Of a DNA stretch of 64,000 nucleotides, positions 25,086 through 37,769 are shown in pieces (position 1 is the first letter of the stretch; every line of letters starts with the position of its first letter). Source of the stretch: Rallus limicola (taxonomy: Eukaryota > Chordata > Aves > Gruiformes > Rallidae); contig JAKCOZ010000015.1 of assembly GCA_022605955.1 (NCBI GenBank), positions 10,793,287-10,857,286 on the forward strand, in the 5' to 3' direction. The position numbers and the translations under genes were made by a program. The notes beneath the pieces are model-generated. The model saw only the letters and a program-made list of their open reading frames with translations. It was not told the DNA's origin and did no database searches.

Positions 25086-28027
25086 AATCCTCCCTCTGTT
25101 TTAAAGGCATAATACCAAGCAAAAGCGTTTAAGGGTCATGCCAGAAAAATTTGTTTTGGGGGTGACACAGCTTTCCTCTGCCCGTAACCAAACTACTGGT
25201 GATGGTGTAAACAAGGCCAAGCCAGTTGGGTACTTTTGCATAGCGAGGAACTGGCAGGCCTATGCTGATTGGGAGCTCAGCTGAGTAAGGAAAGAAATGC
25301 ATTTTCAAATTTTACTGTTCCTTTTTTTAGTTTTCACAGTAGAAGGGAGCCTTGAAAGCTCTGCATAGCTAAATAGCCCCATGCCTGGGTCACATAGCAG
25401 CTCCAATCTCCTGTCCCTCCACATCTCATCACATTTAACCCACTAAAGCACCTAAAAGGATGAGCCTTCAGCTCAGCGATCCCCTTAGGTACATTGCCTC
25501 AGTTGCATGGGGTTGAGGGTCCTGCAGAACAAACCTCAATTATGGAAAAGGGGGTCTGGGGAGTACTTGAGGGAGAGGAATTTAAAAAAAAACAGTGGCT
25601 CCAAGCAGCAGCATGTGTTTCTGGCTCCACCTGAGTGCATCAGAAGCAGAAACACTGCCAGATTTGTAGTGTTTGCCATTGAGCTGTGAAATTCAAGCCC
25701 CATTCCCTGGACGTGCTCTGATGCATTAAGTCAGGAGGAAGGAAGTTGATAACTCCCCCTTCCACCCACGTCTTCCTTTCCTCCCCGTCCCACTCAAAGC
25801 TTGGCCTTTATAACAAGGTATTTTCCTCCCAGGCAGAGATGCAATTCCCGCAGACCCCAAAGACTGAGTGCGAGACATAGACAGCATGTTCACAAGTCAG
25901 TAAGTGCTGGCGTTAGCTAGTGCAGTGATGCATTAAGGATAATGACTAGAGCAGATCAGATATTTAAAGAAAACCAATCTATTTTTGTCATTTATTTTTT
26001 CACATAAATGTGTTGGCTCTGTGTTGCAACTCTTAGCTGAGTCATTATATGTTATGTTCAAAGGTGGATGCCAGTAGATGTGTCACCAGAGATCTTGATA
26101 AAAATTCTAGCATAGTCATGAGCAACCAGGAGGAGCAAGCGATCTGAAATAGTAGAAGATGCTACATAAGGTATGGGCTGGTACAAGTCAGAGCCCACCT
26201 GAGTCATTTCCTGGGAGACTGAGCTTGCAAAGACTCAGCGACAAATTTGGCAGTGGCACAAGCTGGAAAGAACCAAAAAGCAAGTGGATCCCATGTGGGG
26301 TATGAAATAACATGTGAAAGATGCTCTTTAGGGCCATGGGCTTTCTGGAAAAGTTGGCTTTGGGAGCTGTAAGCAATGAAACTGCTTGATGCTGACCACA
26401 TTCTGCAAACCAGTATTTCAAACGTGCTTTGTAAAGAAATAAAATCACTTGTCAAAGAAACACCTGGCTCCATTGTCAAAATCTCCAAAAGAAATAGTTT
26501 CAAAGAGACAGATTATTGGCTGAGTTCTTGGGCCAAAGCATAGCAATAATCCAACCCAGCCACGCCAGCAGTTGCCAGTCCCCTGGATGCATGGATTTTA
26601 AGCCCTAACAATGATTCATCCGAAAATTTAGACTTTGACCTTCCTCCTTTAGACATGCACTCCAGCAGCAGAGAAGCAGGGGACTATGCTACTTCAGAAA
26701 GCCTTTCTTCAAAGCATTTCTCTCAAAATCCCACTCCTGCACTGTGTTTGAGAGGCTTGACCCTTCTGGTCTCGCGTGACCGATCCTGGCTTGGTGCAAG
26801 AGCCCTAACACCCCACGAGAGGGACGCTGATAGCAGCTGAGGCAAAGAACCGCTGTCCCTCTGAGGATGTGAAGTGTGTTTCCCAGTCTGGCCTCAGTGG
26901 ATGGGACTTGTGGCAGGCACAAAGGGGAGGATTAAAAAGGCTGATCGGTTTGAAATGAGTAATCCTTGTAAAAAAACCCACTTCTCTTCCCCAAGTCGGG
27001 AGCAAAGCTAGACCAAAAACATCCTATGCCAAGTACTAAAGAACAAGAGGCAGAGACCTGGGAATTACTGTGCTGTCTTGCATGAGCTGAAAATATAGAT
27101 TTTTCCAATAAGCCTTTGTGAGGAGAATGGAAGGAAAGAAGGATCCCTGTAGAGCCTTGTCCTCAGCCAAACTAACCACTCATTCATGAAGTCCGCAGCC
27201 CGTGCCTAAAAAGTGCTGTATTAAACTGTAGAAAATAAAACCAACATCATAAAATTTGCTTTTGTATCAAAGGATCCTGTGAAATTCTGTAGGTGGGAGC
27301 AAAGGGTGGAAGGATAAGGAAGAGTCTTGAAGTTAATTATTTTTATTACCATCTGCAAACCACACTTTTGGCTTAAAAACTGTGATCTGTTCAGTACCAC
27401 TACTGTTGAAATATAATTTTCATTCTTGCTTTTATTATTACTATTTTTTCCACTTTCCTTCTTACTTGATTCCTGATTGTTCCCCACTTTAGTAGCATGG
27501 CTTGTTATTCTATTATCTTCCTCAAGAGGCTTTTATGTAGACTCTGTAGGAGGAGATGGAGGCTTCAAAGGGCAGCAAACCCTTTCCCATTCTTTTCTGC
27601 ATTTTATGGACTTACTTATTTTGATAATAAACACACACAATATAAGGAGAAGCAAAAAGTAAGGAAGGAAAGACCAAAAAGTTAATTTTGTTTCAAGAAG
27701 CCTTAAAGCAAATGCCAAGATATGAGTCTGGTGTTTTAACGTGTGAGTAGCCAGGACAGTAAATGAGTCTGCATGGTTTTGCTGGACACCCTCATTGCTC
27801 TGTTTCAGTGGGTCTACGGGCTGCACAGGGAAGTGGTTTTGCCAACAATGGAGCCATGTCCTAGAACTTGTCTCATCAGACAGTGAGGGACGTGTTCTCT
27901 GTTGTGAGTGCCTCTCTTCATGCTAGGATGGCTGGGCATATCTAGCAGCATTTTTCTTTGGGATCCCTGGTGGCTGCAGTAACCAGCTCCAATGCTGGCT
28001 GGGAGGAGGCATCACTGGAGGACAGAG
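25086..28027. other. Non-coding stretch, nothing recognised
   Basis: Unique mixed sequence with short A and T runs. 27420-27450 is AT-rich (TTTTATTATTACTATTTTTT). Small frames on both strands show no family resemblance. Confidence 0.65.
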
Positions 28028-28140
28028 AACGAGTATCCCCACTTTACAGCTGAAAAACAGAGACACACATTTTTTAATTTGAGGCAAAGCAAGGAAGCTG
28101 TGGCTGGACTGGGGAGTGCCCTAGATCCCAGCCCCAGACA
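28028..28140 (-). mobile_element. MIR-type SINE relic
   Basis: TATCCCCACTTTACAGCTGA, then AAAACAGAGACACACA, then GCAAGGAAGCTGTGGCTGGA and GTGCCCTAGATCCCAG follow the order of the reverse-complemented MIR core: 'tatccccattttacagatgaggaaactgaggcacaca...gcaagtctgtggcagagctgggaatagaaccc'. Diverged, with small indels. Ends are approximate. An old SINE relic is the best reading, but chance similarity of part of it cannot be excluded without a library search. Confidence 0.5.
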
Positions 28141-31100
28141 GATGGCCAAGCCAGTGTACCACTGTTCTTTCACTCTGAGTTTCAACAATGGAGAAGCATA
28201 AAATGAATTTACTTCTGCATATGAGCAGATGTTGGAGGGGAGATTTGTTTTCCTGTTCTTTTTGCAGTATCTGACTAGCTCTGCTGGAGGCTGAGTAAAT
28301 GAGATAAAATGCTGAACCAAAGCTGCAACACCCACTGATGCAAATTTTTCTTGGCCAGTGCTCATGGCCACCTTCATTTTCTGCAGAGAAGGGAGTGTCT
28401 GGTGCTCAGACACTAGAAAACCATAAGTTTGCTTCAGAGCCTGATAATTTCCCACAGCCCAGCCTACACATAACAAGGGAGCAGCCAACCAAGAAGTGAT
28501 TTTCTAAACTTTCAACACAGATGGCCTCTCAGAAGAGGATGGGATACAGTCCTGTCTTCATCCTAACCTTGGTGGCCTGGTGACCTTCAGTTCTGGAAAG
28601 CAAAAACTCCTTCTTGCAGAACTAGCACCAAGGCCATCCCTATGGGATAATGCAACAGCCACTCACTTCCACATTCTCAGCTTCCTATTAAATTTCAACA
28701 CAGGCCCCACTGACAGACAAATTAACCAAGTCAACATTTGAAGGATTCTCACTGCTAATGATCTCTGGTCCATGAAGGCAAACCTAAAGACTTCAGGCTA
28801 TACAAAGCCATTGCAGATGAGAAACCCAGCTGTTGATACAGCTGGCATCAATAAAGCATTTGTAACGTAGCGTCCAAAAGAGATCTGTGTATAAAGCTCA
28901 CTGCTGTTGAGAAATCCTGTAAGTCCAGGGCTGTGCTGTTTATGTAAGATTGGTATGAAATCTCCCTCAGCTCTTCTTACTGTATGGACAGCCCAGCCTA
29001 CCAGGACTGAAGAGGTTGCAAATGCACACTCGAGAGCGCACAAGGTTTCTTCCAGCAGGGATAATGCTGTGGGATTGCAGTCACTTGGAGGGTAACAGCC
29101 ACAGGGAGAAACAGAAGATGATGGCAAAAGCAGGGTCCTAAACCAAAACCAGGCCTTCCCAGAGTGGGGAGAAAGGAGCAGATCCAAGATGCTGACTTAA
29201 GGGTATGTGAATATTCAGTGCATATAGCTAAAAAAAAAGGGTGAATAAGGTGTGAGCTTTCTCAGAAAATGGGTCTCAAACACTTTCAGAACAATGAATA
29301 CAGTGTATGAGGAGGGGGGCTGTAAATGCATTTGTCCCCAGCTGAGCTCAGAGCTTCACTGCTGCTATCAGTCATCTCCAGGGAAGGGACCACTTGGGTC
29401 CCAGGACCCTGTTCTAATACCTCAGCTTCACCTCCTAGCTGAGATGCAAATGGACACTATTGGGAAATGATGTGCATAAACGGGCTTGACCAGGCTGGAG
29501 TAAGTTATAGACCCAAGGAGTGCAGTGAGGGAAGCTAAGACAGGAATCAGCTTCCTTGGGCAGGAGCTGAGGAAAGTCAGAGGTTGCTAGTCCAAAGGGC
29601 CAGGCAAGGGCTCAGTCCAAAAGCCAGGAAGTAAGGGAGACATAGTTGGTGTCCAAGAAACTAGTTTTAAGGCTAGGTGATGGCTGTGGCAAGGTTAAAG
29701 GAGGAAAGGATCAGGTCTTGAACATGGCTGGAGGAGGCAGAGATTGGATACTGGACTGCAGGGAAATTAGAGTGCTAGGGGCAAAATAGTCTTAGGCACA
29801 TGAGTCTAAAACAAGACTGCACCAACAGCTTTTTTTGTAGGCACTGAAGTGCTGAAAGTGCTGAAATGGATGCTGGAAAGCCTGTCTCCTCTGAGCCAGA
29901 GAGATGTGTGCTCTCTCCTGTTTGAGCTGCTCCCACTTGGGACTGGTGAGGCGGTGTTGCACTGTACGGCTGAATCAGGCCCGGCAACATTTACTTGTTC
30001 CGTACAGAGAAGGGATTTTTGGGGATTGATTAGCTAATATTTGCACAGAGCTTTAAACATGTCAAGGGCTTGGTTTAACTAGGCTTTTCGCTGCTGTACA
30101 GTGATCTGCAGGTAAAAAAAAAAGGCAGAATATTTTGGCAAAACAGGGTCTTGGCTTCCTGGTTACAGTGTTGGACCTGCTTGCTACATCTTTGGAAACA
30201 GCCAAAGCTTTCTGTGGGATGCAGGACCTAGGACAAAGGGAGTCTGGTCCAGAAGTGTTGTTTCAGGAGCTGTCCCAGGACTTTTTGGTCTCTAACATGG
30301 ATGCTTACCCCACTCAAGCTTTTGCAACCTGATCCACAGGCAGCGTCCTGTGCACACATGGGTGGGTGGGAGTGTTGCTGCTGATGGCCATGTTAGTGAA
30401 GAGATGCAGAAAGATCCATAAGTTTCATGGCTGTTCACAACTCTGGTACTGGCCAGACTGGACCTTCTCAACTCTCACTGAAAGCCTGTTTGGTCCTGCC
30501 TCTTCCATCTTCCCTATTCCTCCATCAGCATCGCTGCTCACTGTTTTCCTCCTGGGGCAAAACCCCCTCTCAGGGGCTGGTGTGAAACAGTCCTTGCTGA
30601 GCCATGTTGGGACTGTAAGGGTAAAGGCTCATCGCCCTCCCCCAGAGCAGTCAGCCAGCCCCAGGTCTGAGTTACACCTCTGCTGCCCACTCCAGAGCTA
30701 TCAAACCAGAGACAGATGCCTCTGTACAGGATGGGAATCTCTCTAGGCAGCAGTTGTCACAACTAATGCCCACTTTGTTATGGAATTAATTACCCTTCAC
30801 CTTCATAAAAATGAGGAATCCCTTACTGGCCGCTGGTAATTGGGAAAGTGGGCCAGGGTTGATGGTAAACAGTAATGCCTGTGTCTTAAAGCAGAAATTA
30901 TCACAATAAAAAAGGCAGTGTGGGTCTTCCAGGATGATATATCCATTTCTCTTGCTCTTGGGGCAATGCAGTGGACTGCTGTACATGCCCATGCCATGGC
31001 TCCATTCCAATGCTGCAGCTCACAGCTGTGGTGAGCAGACAGTGCAGAGGCAGAGCACAGCAATATTAGGCTTCTAAAAACTTGGCTACTTTTTTTTTTC

Positions 31101-32944
31101 CCCATGGCAAAGGCAGGCTTTTAACCTGAGGGCCCTGCCGCCTGTCTCTGTGCTGACAAACCCTCCTGCAACAACCTGAACTTCAAAGTTTGGTGGGAGC
31201 CAAATTACTTCCCCAGTGCTTCCCAGAGGGACCAGACTAGTTAAGAGGAGAAACGTCGGCGCTGTCATCAGAGGGCACGGAGTATATCTCACAGGGGACT
31301 CCTTAGCAGGAAAAGGGAGGGAAATCTGGGCCTTTCTGTCTACAGGAAGATATGCTGAGTATCCACTTCATCCCCTTGTCATCAGAGGGAAGAAGGGGTA
31401 AGGGAGAAAGAAACAAAGCTGGTAATTAGCTTCCCTGGGTATTCCAAGATGATTGCGGTTCAAAGTGTTTGGTCAAGACCTTGCTACATGCTTTCTCATT
31501 GTGCTAGACAGCATGAAAGAGGACGAATGAGTAAGAAAGCAAGCAAACTGAAGAGTTCATCTCATTGTTAATTAAGTGTCTGGTGCTTAGAGGAGCAATT
31601 TCTCCAGCTGCCTCTGGATGGAAGAGGTACTTGTGAGCATTAGGAGAGAATCCTGTAGGTAGCATCTTAATAAAGCCAACATACTGCACCAAAGAAAAAG
31701 AGCAAGAAGGAGAGGAAAAAGAAAAGGAGAAATTAAGCTTTGTGTCACACTTGCAAGGCTAGAAACTCTCCCAGAAACCCCAGTAAAGCTGGTTGAACTA
31801 GGACCCCATTTCCATAGGAGATAGCTGGCAGGTGAACAATTTCCCTAGAAATCAGAGAAAACCTGTTCCACCTTCTCCCCACCCTCCAAAAAATGAAATA
31901 GTAAAAAAATAAATCTGACTGAGCTCCTGGCTTTATCTTTGAAGGTAGATGTGCACAGGACAGTGTAAATGATAAATCCTCCAGTGTTCCTCCATGGTGA
32001 CAGCACTCTGCTCTGAGAATACTGTGGCACAAGAGGACCTCCCAGCACTGCTCTGGCTGGACGGTGTGCCTGGAAGCCAAGGGCTGTCTGGAGATCCCTC
32101 AAAGAAAGCCATGGGCTGCCATGAGCTGAGTTTGGGTTCCTCTGCCAACAACAGCATCAGTCTTTTGAGACTATGTTGGTGAGAGCCTGTGTTATGTACT
32201 ACCGTGGGACAGGGTTAAAAATACTGATGTACATGCAGAGAAATTATTACTCTGCTCCTCCCAGACCTGACCTGGGTAGGGAATCTGAGTGCTGAGCCAG
32301 TTGTGAATTCTCTCCTACACTACCTGCCAAAGAGCAGGAGCTGATGTCAGGTAAACAGAGAGAGAATGTCTGTAAATTAAGGGAACACTGAGAAATGTTT
32401 TAATACAGAATAACAGAAATTGCCTTCTCCTTCATAAACCATCCTAAGATGTGTAACTCACAATGTGTGATAGAGACAGTTACAAATGCCTCCGTGCACT
32501 CCGGTTTATAAGTGGCTCTGTAACAGGTGTTATCATTTTGTCTGCTCAGTATTTTAACATCATTCATTTGTGCCATTGCAATGTGGCACAACAACGCATC
32601 TTAGAATAATTTACTGGGAAGAAGCAATTGCAATGAATCACATCATATTGTCATTATGAATAAAGTACATCTACACGCTGTGCCTTCAAGGAAAGCGTGG
32701 AAGAGACGTGCTCACCATTCAGCTTCACACGGACCCACATTTACTTTTCTCTTTTCATTTCAGTTGTTCTCAATCTGCTCCTGCGCAAACAATCACATCC
32801 CAAGGCTCAGAGAGGGGGGGTTGCCTCCCTTTTATTCTTTCTTTTCTTTGTTTACCAGTTGTGAAGGCTGGATGACCATGACTTGTGGTCTTTCTGGAAC
32901 AAAGTGTGCAGCTAGCTAGCGCTCATAGATGGATGCTTTCGTCA
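28141..32944. other. Non-coding stretch between SINE and CR1
   Basis: Includes the CAGG-rich direct repeat near 29.6 kb, a 10-bp palindrome CACAGCTGTG (E-box CAGCTG at its centre) at 31021-31030 flanked by GCT and GTGAGC, and a mostly purine stretch at 31691-31733. No gene supported. Confidence 0.6.
29585..29640. repeat. Degenerate ~25-bp direct repeat
   Basis: AGTCCAAAGGGCCAGGCA (29589-29606) recurs as AGTCCAAAAGCCAGGAAG (29614-29631), spacing 25 bp, within a CCAGG/CAGGA-rich stretch from about 29480 to 29760. It resembles worn minisatellite-like or LTR-derived sequence in bird and reptile genomes, but I cannot assign a family. Confidence 0.5.
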
Positions 32945-33055
32945 TTGACTTTAACAGGACCACAGAAAAAGTCAGGTTGGATGGGATCTCTGGAGGTCGC
33001 CTAGCCCCACCCCAGGTCAAAGCAGAGCTAACCTGCTTGCTACCGGCTTTTGACT
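32945..33055 (-). mobile_element. Older CR1-like fragment
   Basis: Contains GTCAGGTTGGATGGGATCTC followed by GGAGGTCGCCTAGCCCCACC and a CAAAGCAGAGCTAACCTGC stretch. This resembles the 'GGTTGGAAGGGACCTCTGGAGGTCATCTAGTCCAACCCC...AAAGCAGG' end of other CR1 subfamilies in reverse orientation. It is more diverged than the copy at 33297 and lacks a clear terminal 8-bp repeat, so it is probably older and of a different subfamily. About 240 bp of non-repeat sequence separates the two. Both ends are estimates. Confidence 0.6.
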
Positions 33056-33296
33056 ATGTGAACCTGGGAAATTGAGACCTGCAGGGTCTAAAAAAGATGA
33101 GCAGAAGGAAAATCAGATGAGCCCTTCACACTCAGCAGCAGGAAATCTGTCCCTAGATTTGGTATGATGATATTGTCTCTGCCTGGTTCACAGTGATATA
33201 GAATATGTATTTACTGATTAATTAATGTATAGAATCACGAACCGAGGGATACTGGTCTCACCCAGAATAGGAATATGACCTTGAGATGCCAGAGCC

Positions 33297-33500
33297 TCAC
33301 AGAATCACAGAATCCCTAGGTTGGACAAGACCTTTGAGATCATCGAATCCAACTGTACTCTACTAAACCATATCCCTGAGCACCTCATGTACCCTTCTTT
33401 TAAATACATTCAGGGATGGAGACTCAACCACCTCCCAGGGCAGCCTGTTCCTCAACATTCAAGCCCCTGACAGCTCTTTCCTCAACACCCTGGTTTCTCA
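33297..33500 (-). mobile_element. CR1 LINE, 5'-truncated 3' end
   Basis: This is the 3' end of a CR1 (chicken repeat 1) non-LTR retrotransposon, inserted in minus orientation. Its 3' terminus, at the left end here, carries two perfect 8-bp units CACAGAAT (33298-33305 and 33306-33313), the hallmark 3' microsatellite of CR1. Inward follow the diagnostic phrases TAGGTTGGACAAGACCTTTG, a CTCTACTAAACCATATCCCT block near 33358-33377, and a stretch ending in GGGCAGCCTGTTCC near 33438-33451. These match my memory of avian CR1 3'-UTRs almost word for word. The copy is heavily 5'-truncated, as most are, and carries no reverse-transcriptase frame. The boundary near 33500 is approximate because the similarity fades in the CCTCAACA-rich part. 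The subfamily is not assigned. It is the best evidence that the window is from a bird. Confidence 0.9.
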
Positions 33501-33717
33501 GTGCTTGAGTCAGAAAACCACTTTTTCATCCCAGTTCCATTTTTGAAACATGTCCTACATACTTTGAGTTTTCTCTGTCACAACTGGGAAAAAGAAATCC
33601 AAAACAGAAAGCAAAAGACAATTTTCAAACTTCAGAAGTTGACACAAAAAGAAATTGCTATTTTCTCCTCCACTTTCACTTTCTTAAGTCATTGTTCTGA
33701 GAGATTCTCCTGATATT

Positions 33718-33785
33718 TTTTTTTATTTCTCCCCACCCACCCCCCTTCCTATTTCATTTTCAATCTGTTCTCTCTCTTTCTCTCT
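33718..33785. repeat. Pyrimidine-rich low-complexity stretch
   Basis: A T9 run, CCCCACCCACCCCCCTTCC, and then CTGTTCTCTCTCTTTCTCTC give a strongly pyrimidine-biased segment about 200 bp beyond the CR1 copy. It is low complexity rather than a recognisable element. Confidence 0.7.
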
Positions 33786-34204
33786 GACAATTCTGCCTGG
33801 CTGCTATCCAACAGGCCTGTCCAGTTTCTCCTTGTACAAGCATATAACACAAAAGAATACAAAGACGACTGGAAATGCAATTATAAAACTGTCTCTTCCG
33901 CCCAGGCATGGTTTTTTAGACAGCAACCTCCCCTTCAGCACAGTTGGAAGGAAAAAAAAAGCAACTAGAGCCCTTCTGAGCAATGTCATTATTTATTCTG
34001 GATGAAATGTCCTGCAGGAAACTTTAATTAGACCACATGTATGATAAACTAACAACACAGGCAGAAGGGAAAAAAATAAACAAATAAAAAGGGTAATGGT
34101 GCAATTACCTACATTTCTTAAAGCTGTAAGTCTTGGAGGTGAGCCCAGTTTATTCAGAGTTCAGGAGCTGAAATTGGGACATGCACACTGAGGTTGAAAA
34201 CGGG

Positions 34205-34227
34205 GCACACACACATGCATGCACATA
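34205..34227. repeat. 23-nt (CA)n alternating tract
   Basis: GCACACACACATGCATGCAC followed by ATA alternates purine/pyrimidine without a break. It is a short imperfect CA dinucleotide repeat. Confidence 0.85.
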
Positions 34228-34429
34228 AAGTTTTCACTGAAGCAGCTTTTCACTGGATATTTCAGCTTTTCAACTAAATGAAAATATTGCAAAATGTGTC
34301 CTCACAACCAGGAGCTGTCTGTGAAAGGAAAATTCTGGGGTATTCAGTCAATACAAGAAAAGCTTTAAAGTTATGTGGAAGGAAATTGTCCTTGTTGGAA
34401 CTGCTGCAAGATATACATGCATGTCTGTT

Positions 34430-34452
34430 TGCGTGCATGTGTGTATGTGTGT
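34430..34452. repeat. 23-nt (TG)n alternating tract
   Basis: TGCGTGCATGTGTGTATGTG followed by TGT alternates purine/pyrimidine without a break. A further 14-nt alternating run (34411-34424) sits just before it, and the CA-type tract is about 200 bp upstream. Confidence 0.85.
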
Positions 34453-35240
34453 TGATACATGCCCAGGCAGATGTATGTCTGTACAATGGAGTATTTGTTT
34501 TCTGGGGGGGAGGGGAAATCCCCAACTTTTTAAACTGTCAGCTAAATTGCTTAATTGCAGAAAAGTAGGCAAAAAAATTTGTCATAAGATCAGCACTGTC
34601 TGAAAATACAGTATCAGCAATTAAAAGAAATAGCCAACCCACCAACTGCTGAGCAGCAATCTATAATCCATGCTGCAACATTCTGCTGATGCCTTGTGCA
34701 TCCTTCTCCAATACTCATAATATTTTAAAAAATGGTCATTTCAGACCTCAGGTGAATACCCCTCAAATGTCCCCTTCTTAAATGGTAATATTTATAAGCA
34801 AATATACAGCAAAAATACAGAAAATATAGAAGAAAGAGGAAAAATCAGAAGGAGACTATGAGGTGGACTGGGGCACGATGGACCTATTTATCGATGGAGA
34901 GAGGACTATGAAGCGTGATCTCTATTATATATGCAGCATTTCCAACATTCCTCTGGAGAAAAATGGATCTTTTCATTTTGCTCCTGTGCTGCAAACAGAA
35001 GGCAGGTGGAGGACCAGAATGCATCTTCAGATACCTTTAAATGGGAGAAGGGACTGGTGAGCACTAGGGTGCTCCAGCTGACTGCTGCTCTTGGGAGCAT
35101 CATGCACGTGCCCTGACACAGGCCAAGAAATCCAGCAGGAAAAGGAGTGTTCAGTCATGTGGTCCATTATCTCCTGGAGATCTGTTGTCACCCAAGTATC
35201 TTTGTAGCTAATTATCTTTCAGATGGAAAGATAGCGTATC

Positions 35241-35270
35241 TTTCAAGCCACTGTATTTCAAGCCACTGTG
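35241..35270. repeat. 15-bp tandem duplication
   Basis: TTTCAAGCCACTGTA (35241-35255) is followed immediately by TTTCAAGCCACTGTG (35256-35270), 14 of 15 identical. Probably a recent slippage or small duplication. There are only two copies. Confidence 0.95.
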
Positions 35271-37751
35271 TGGAAACAGTAAGCATTTGAGGTTCCCATA
35301 GTAGCTAGTACTGAGCTGATACAGACTGATGCTAAAGATTGTTGAGAAAGTTGGATGTATAGAGACACAACCATAAGCTATTACTAATAAAAAACAACAA
35401 AAAATACTTCCACCATGGCTAATGTGACAATTTTCCATGTATCAGCTTTGATTTTGGTTGCTTTTTAGGTATTTAGGGAATGGCAGGTAAAAACCATGGC
35501 TGTATTTCTTTCTTACATGATTCCTGAACATTAAATGGTCTATGGGACCAGTGGTGTCCCAATCATGTGGTGGGGTTAAAAGTTCAAGTGCTCCCAATGA
35601 ACAGAGGTATCTGCACCTTGAATTCTGACTTTTGACCATCTGTCACATTTAATGCACTAATACAAAGATGACAGCCCCTTGGCACCCCATATCATCAGCC
35701 TTTCCTCTGAGCATCCTGTTGGAAACATATCCTTTTGGGGGTCCTATTTTAGTCTCTACAGAGCTCTGGGTTTTCTCTCTCTTTCCATACAAGAATGGAA
35801 GGTGAAGTCCTCATCATTTCCAGATGCCTTGGAATAGCTTTGTACACCTATGGCAGTGCCTTGGAGACATCAGGGCGCCTACACCTCTGCAGCCCAACAT
35901 TCTTCCGTGTGCTGCACAGGCAACCTTTGGCTTCATTGAACTATCAGGCAGTGGAGTAGAAAGGCTCCAGGGAAGAAGGGCTTTATGTTGCTTCATACTG
36001 CAGCCCTGACTCAGCAGTGCATCTAACCCTGTGCTTAAGGATAAAAACATGCTCCAAACTTCGTTGCCTTACCCAAGATATAATCCTATCATTTTAAGCA
36101 TACGCCTATAAACTCTGCTGAATTCAGTCCATGAACTCACAAGCCTGTTCCAATGAAGGAAAGGCAAAGATCACCAGTGCTTTCACAGGAGAAAGATAGG
36201 GCTTCCAGCCTTCATGCAAATATCCAGATTCAAAGAGAAAAAAGGGAATTCAGAGAGAAGTTCAGAAAGGATCTTGTCTGTCAGCAGCATGGGCTCTGGC
36301 TACCGTGTTTTTCAAAGTATAACATGAATGTGGCATATTAACATACAGTTAACACACAGGCACATTCATTGGATGTATATGCAATGTGCCTTCCTACTAC
36401 AAGTTGATTCTCTCTGATAAACTTAATATGCACTGATGAAAGGTGGCAGAACCTGAAGGGAGCCTGACTTATCAGTCATAAACATCTGCAGGAATCAGAA
36501 GCTGAAATCAAAGTATAATAATATTTACATTTTTAAATGGACCTGCCATGTGCATTAAATCACAGGCTGTGTCAATGTCGTGCCATTACCCCATAGCTCA
36601 TCACATCTCACATTCTCAGACATCTTTAGCTGAGGAAACGAACAGCGATACAGCATGAGAGTTTGTGCAATGAATCGGCATGTGCGTGCCGGGGGGTCGG
36701 CAGTAGCTGGGGCTCAGTGCATTTTCCTCCTTCTGCAGAGGCACTGTGTTCATGGATGTGGAGACATGTTCTCCAAGGCAGACCACCCAAATCCCAGCTG
36801 GGATGACTTCTGGCTGAGCCAGGATTTACGGTACCGTTGTGTCAATACAAGCAGTTAGACTGTCCTGTGTGCCAGCATCCCTTCTACACGCAGCGGTCAC
36901 TGGCACACCAGAGCAGCCACCCTTCTGCAGTGATACAATATTCTGTGTTAATCCACCTTGCAAGCACCTGAAAGGACTTAACTACGTGTACCATACAAGC
37001 ACCCTGCTGAGACAGTGGGAATAAGAACAGACCTGTAATTACCAAGTAAAGACAATGAAATCACACGTACCTCCACCACCTGCAGTTCTAAATGAGGAGA
37101 AGTGTTAGTTACACTGTTGTATTTCTATAGCATCTCAGGAGAAAAAACAGAGGGCGTAATGAGCTACTAGACTTGTGATAAGCTTATAAGAGGCAGAATT
37201 AAAGTGTATTCACAATTTACCCCAATCCACCGCTCTGCAAGGAGGGACGCAGAGGGAAGCACAATTAAACTTTCTCACTTCCCCTTTAATTTGGGGAATG
37301 AAGAACACGCCTGAGAGAACAATTTTGTGTTGTTTCACAGGCCCCAGCCATTTGCCACCCTCAAATGGAAAGACATATCATGGATGAAGGAAAGATACAC
37401 ACTGAGGTAGCTGGAAGCTTGTGCCACGGCATTGCAAAGAACCTGGATCTGGGTGGCTTGGGCTGAATTTTAATTGCCAGGCACTTGCTTTGCCCTAAGT
37501 GGGAAGGGCGAGTTCACAGGACTGATAGGAGAGCTGCTGTTTGAAGGAGATATACAGGAAATGACACTTTCTTTTAACATGGGCTTAGGAAATCTTAGAA
37601 AATTAATATGAAAATAGAATGGTAAAAGAAACATATTCCCAGAAGTAGGTTCCTCCATGAAGGTCTCCTGAGGGGAAGACTGGGCTTTTTTTTCATGTCT
37701 TTTAATGCTCTGTTTTCAGAACTTTAAAAAGACTATTCATTCTGAAAGATT

Positions 37752-37769
37752 TTGTTGTTGTTGTTGTTG
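37752..37769. repeat. (TTG)6 microsatellite
   Basis: Six perfect TTG units preceded by GATT and followed by ACACATTTTAGG. A simple trinucleotide repeat. Confidence 0.95.

Noticed and set aside
33297..33500. Whether the CR1 copy carries coding sequence
   Set aside because: Only the 3' non-coding end is present. No reverse-transcriptase motifs are visible on the minus strand next to it.
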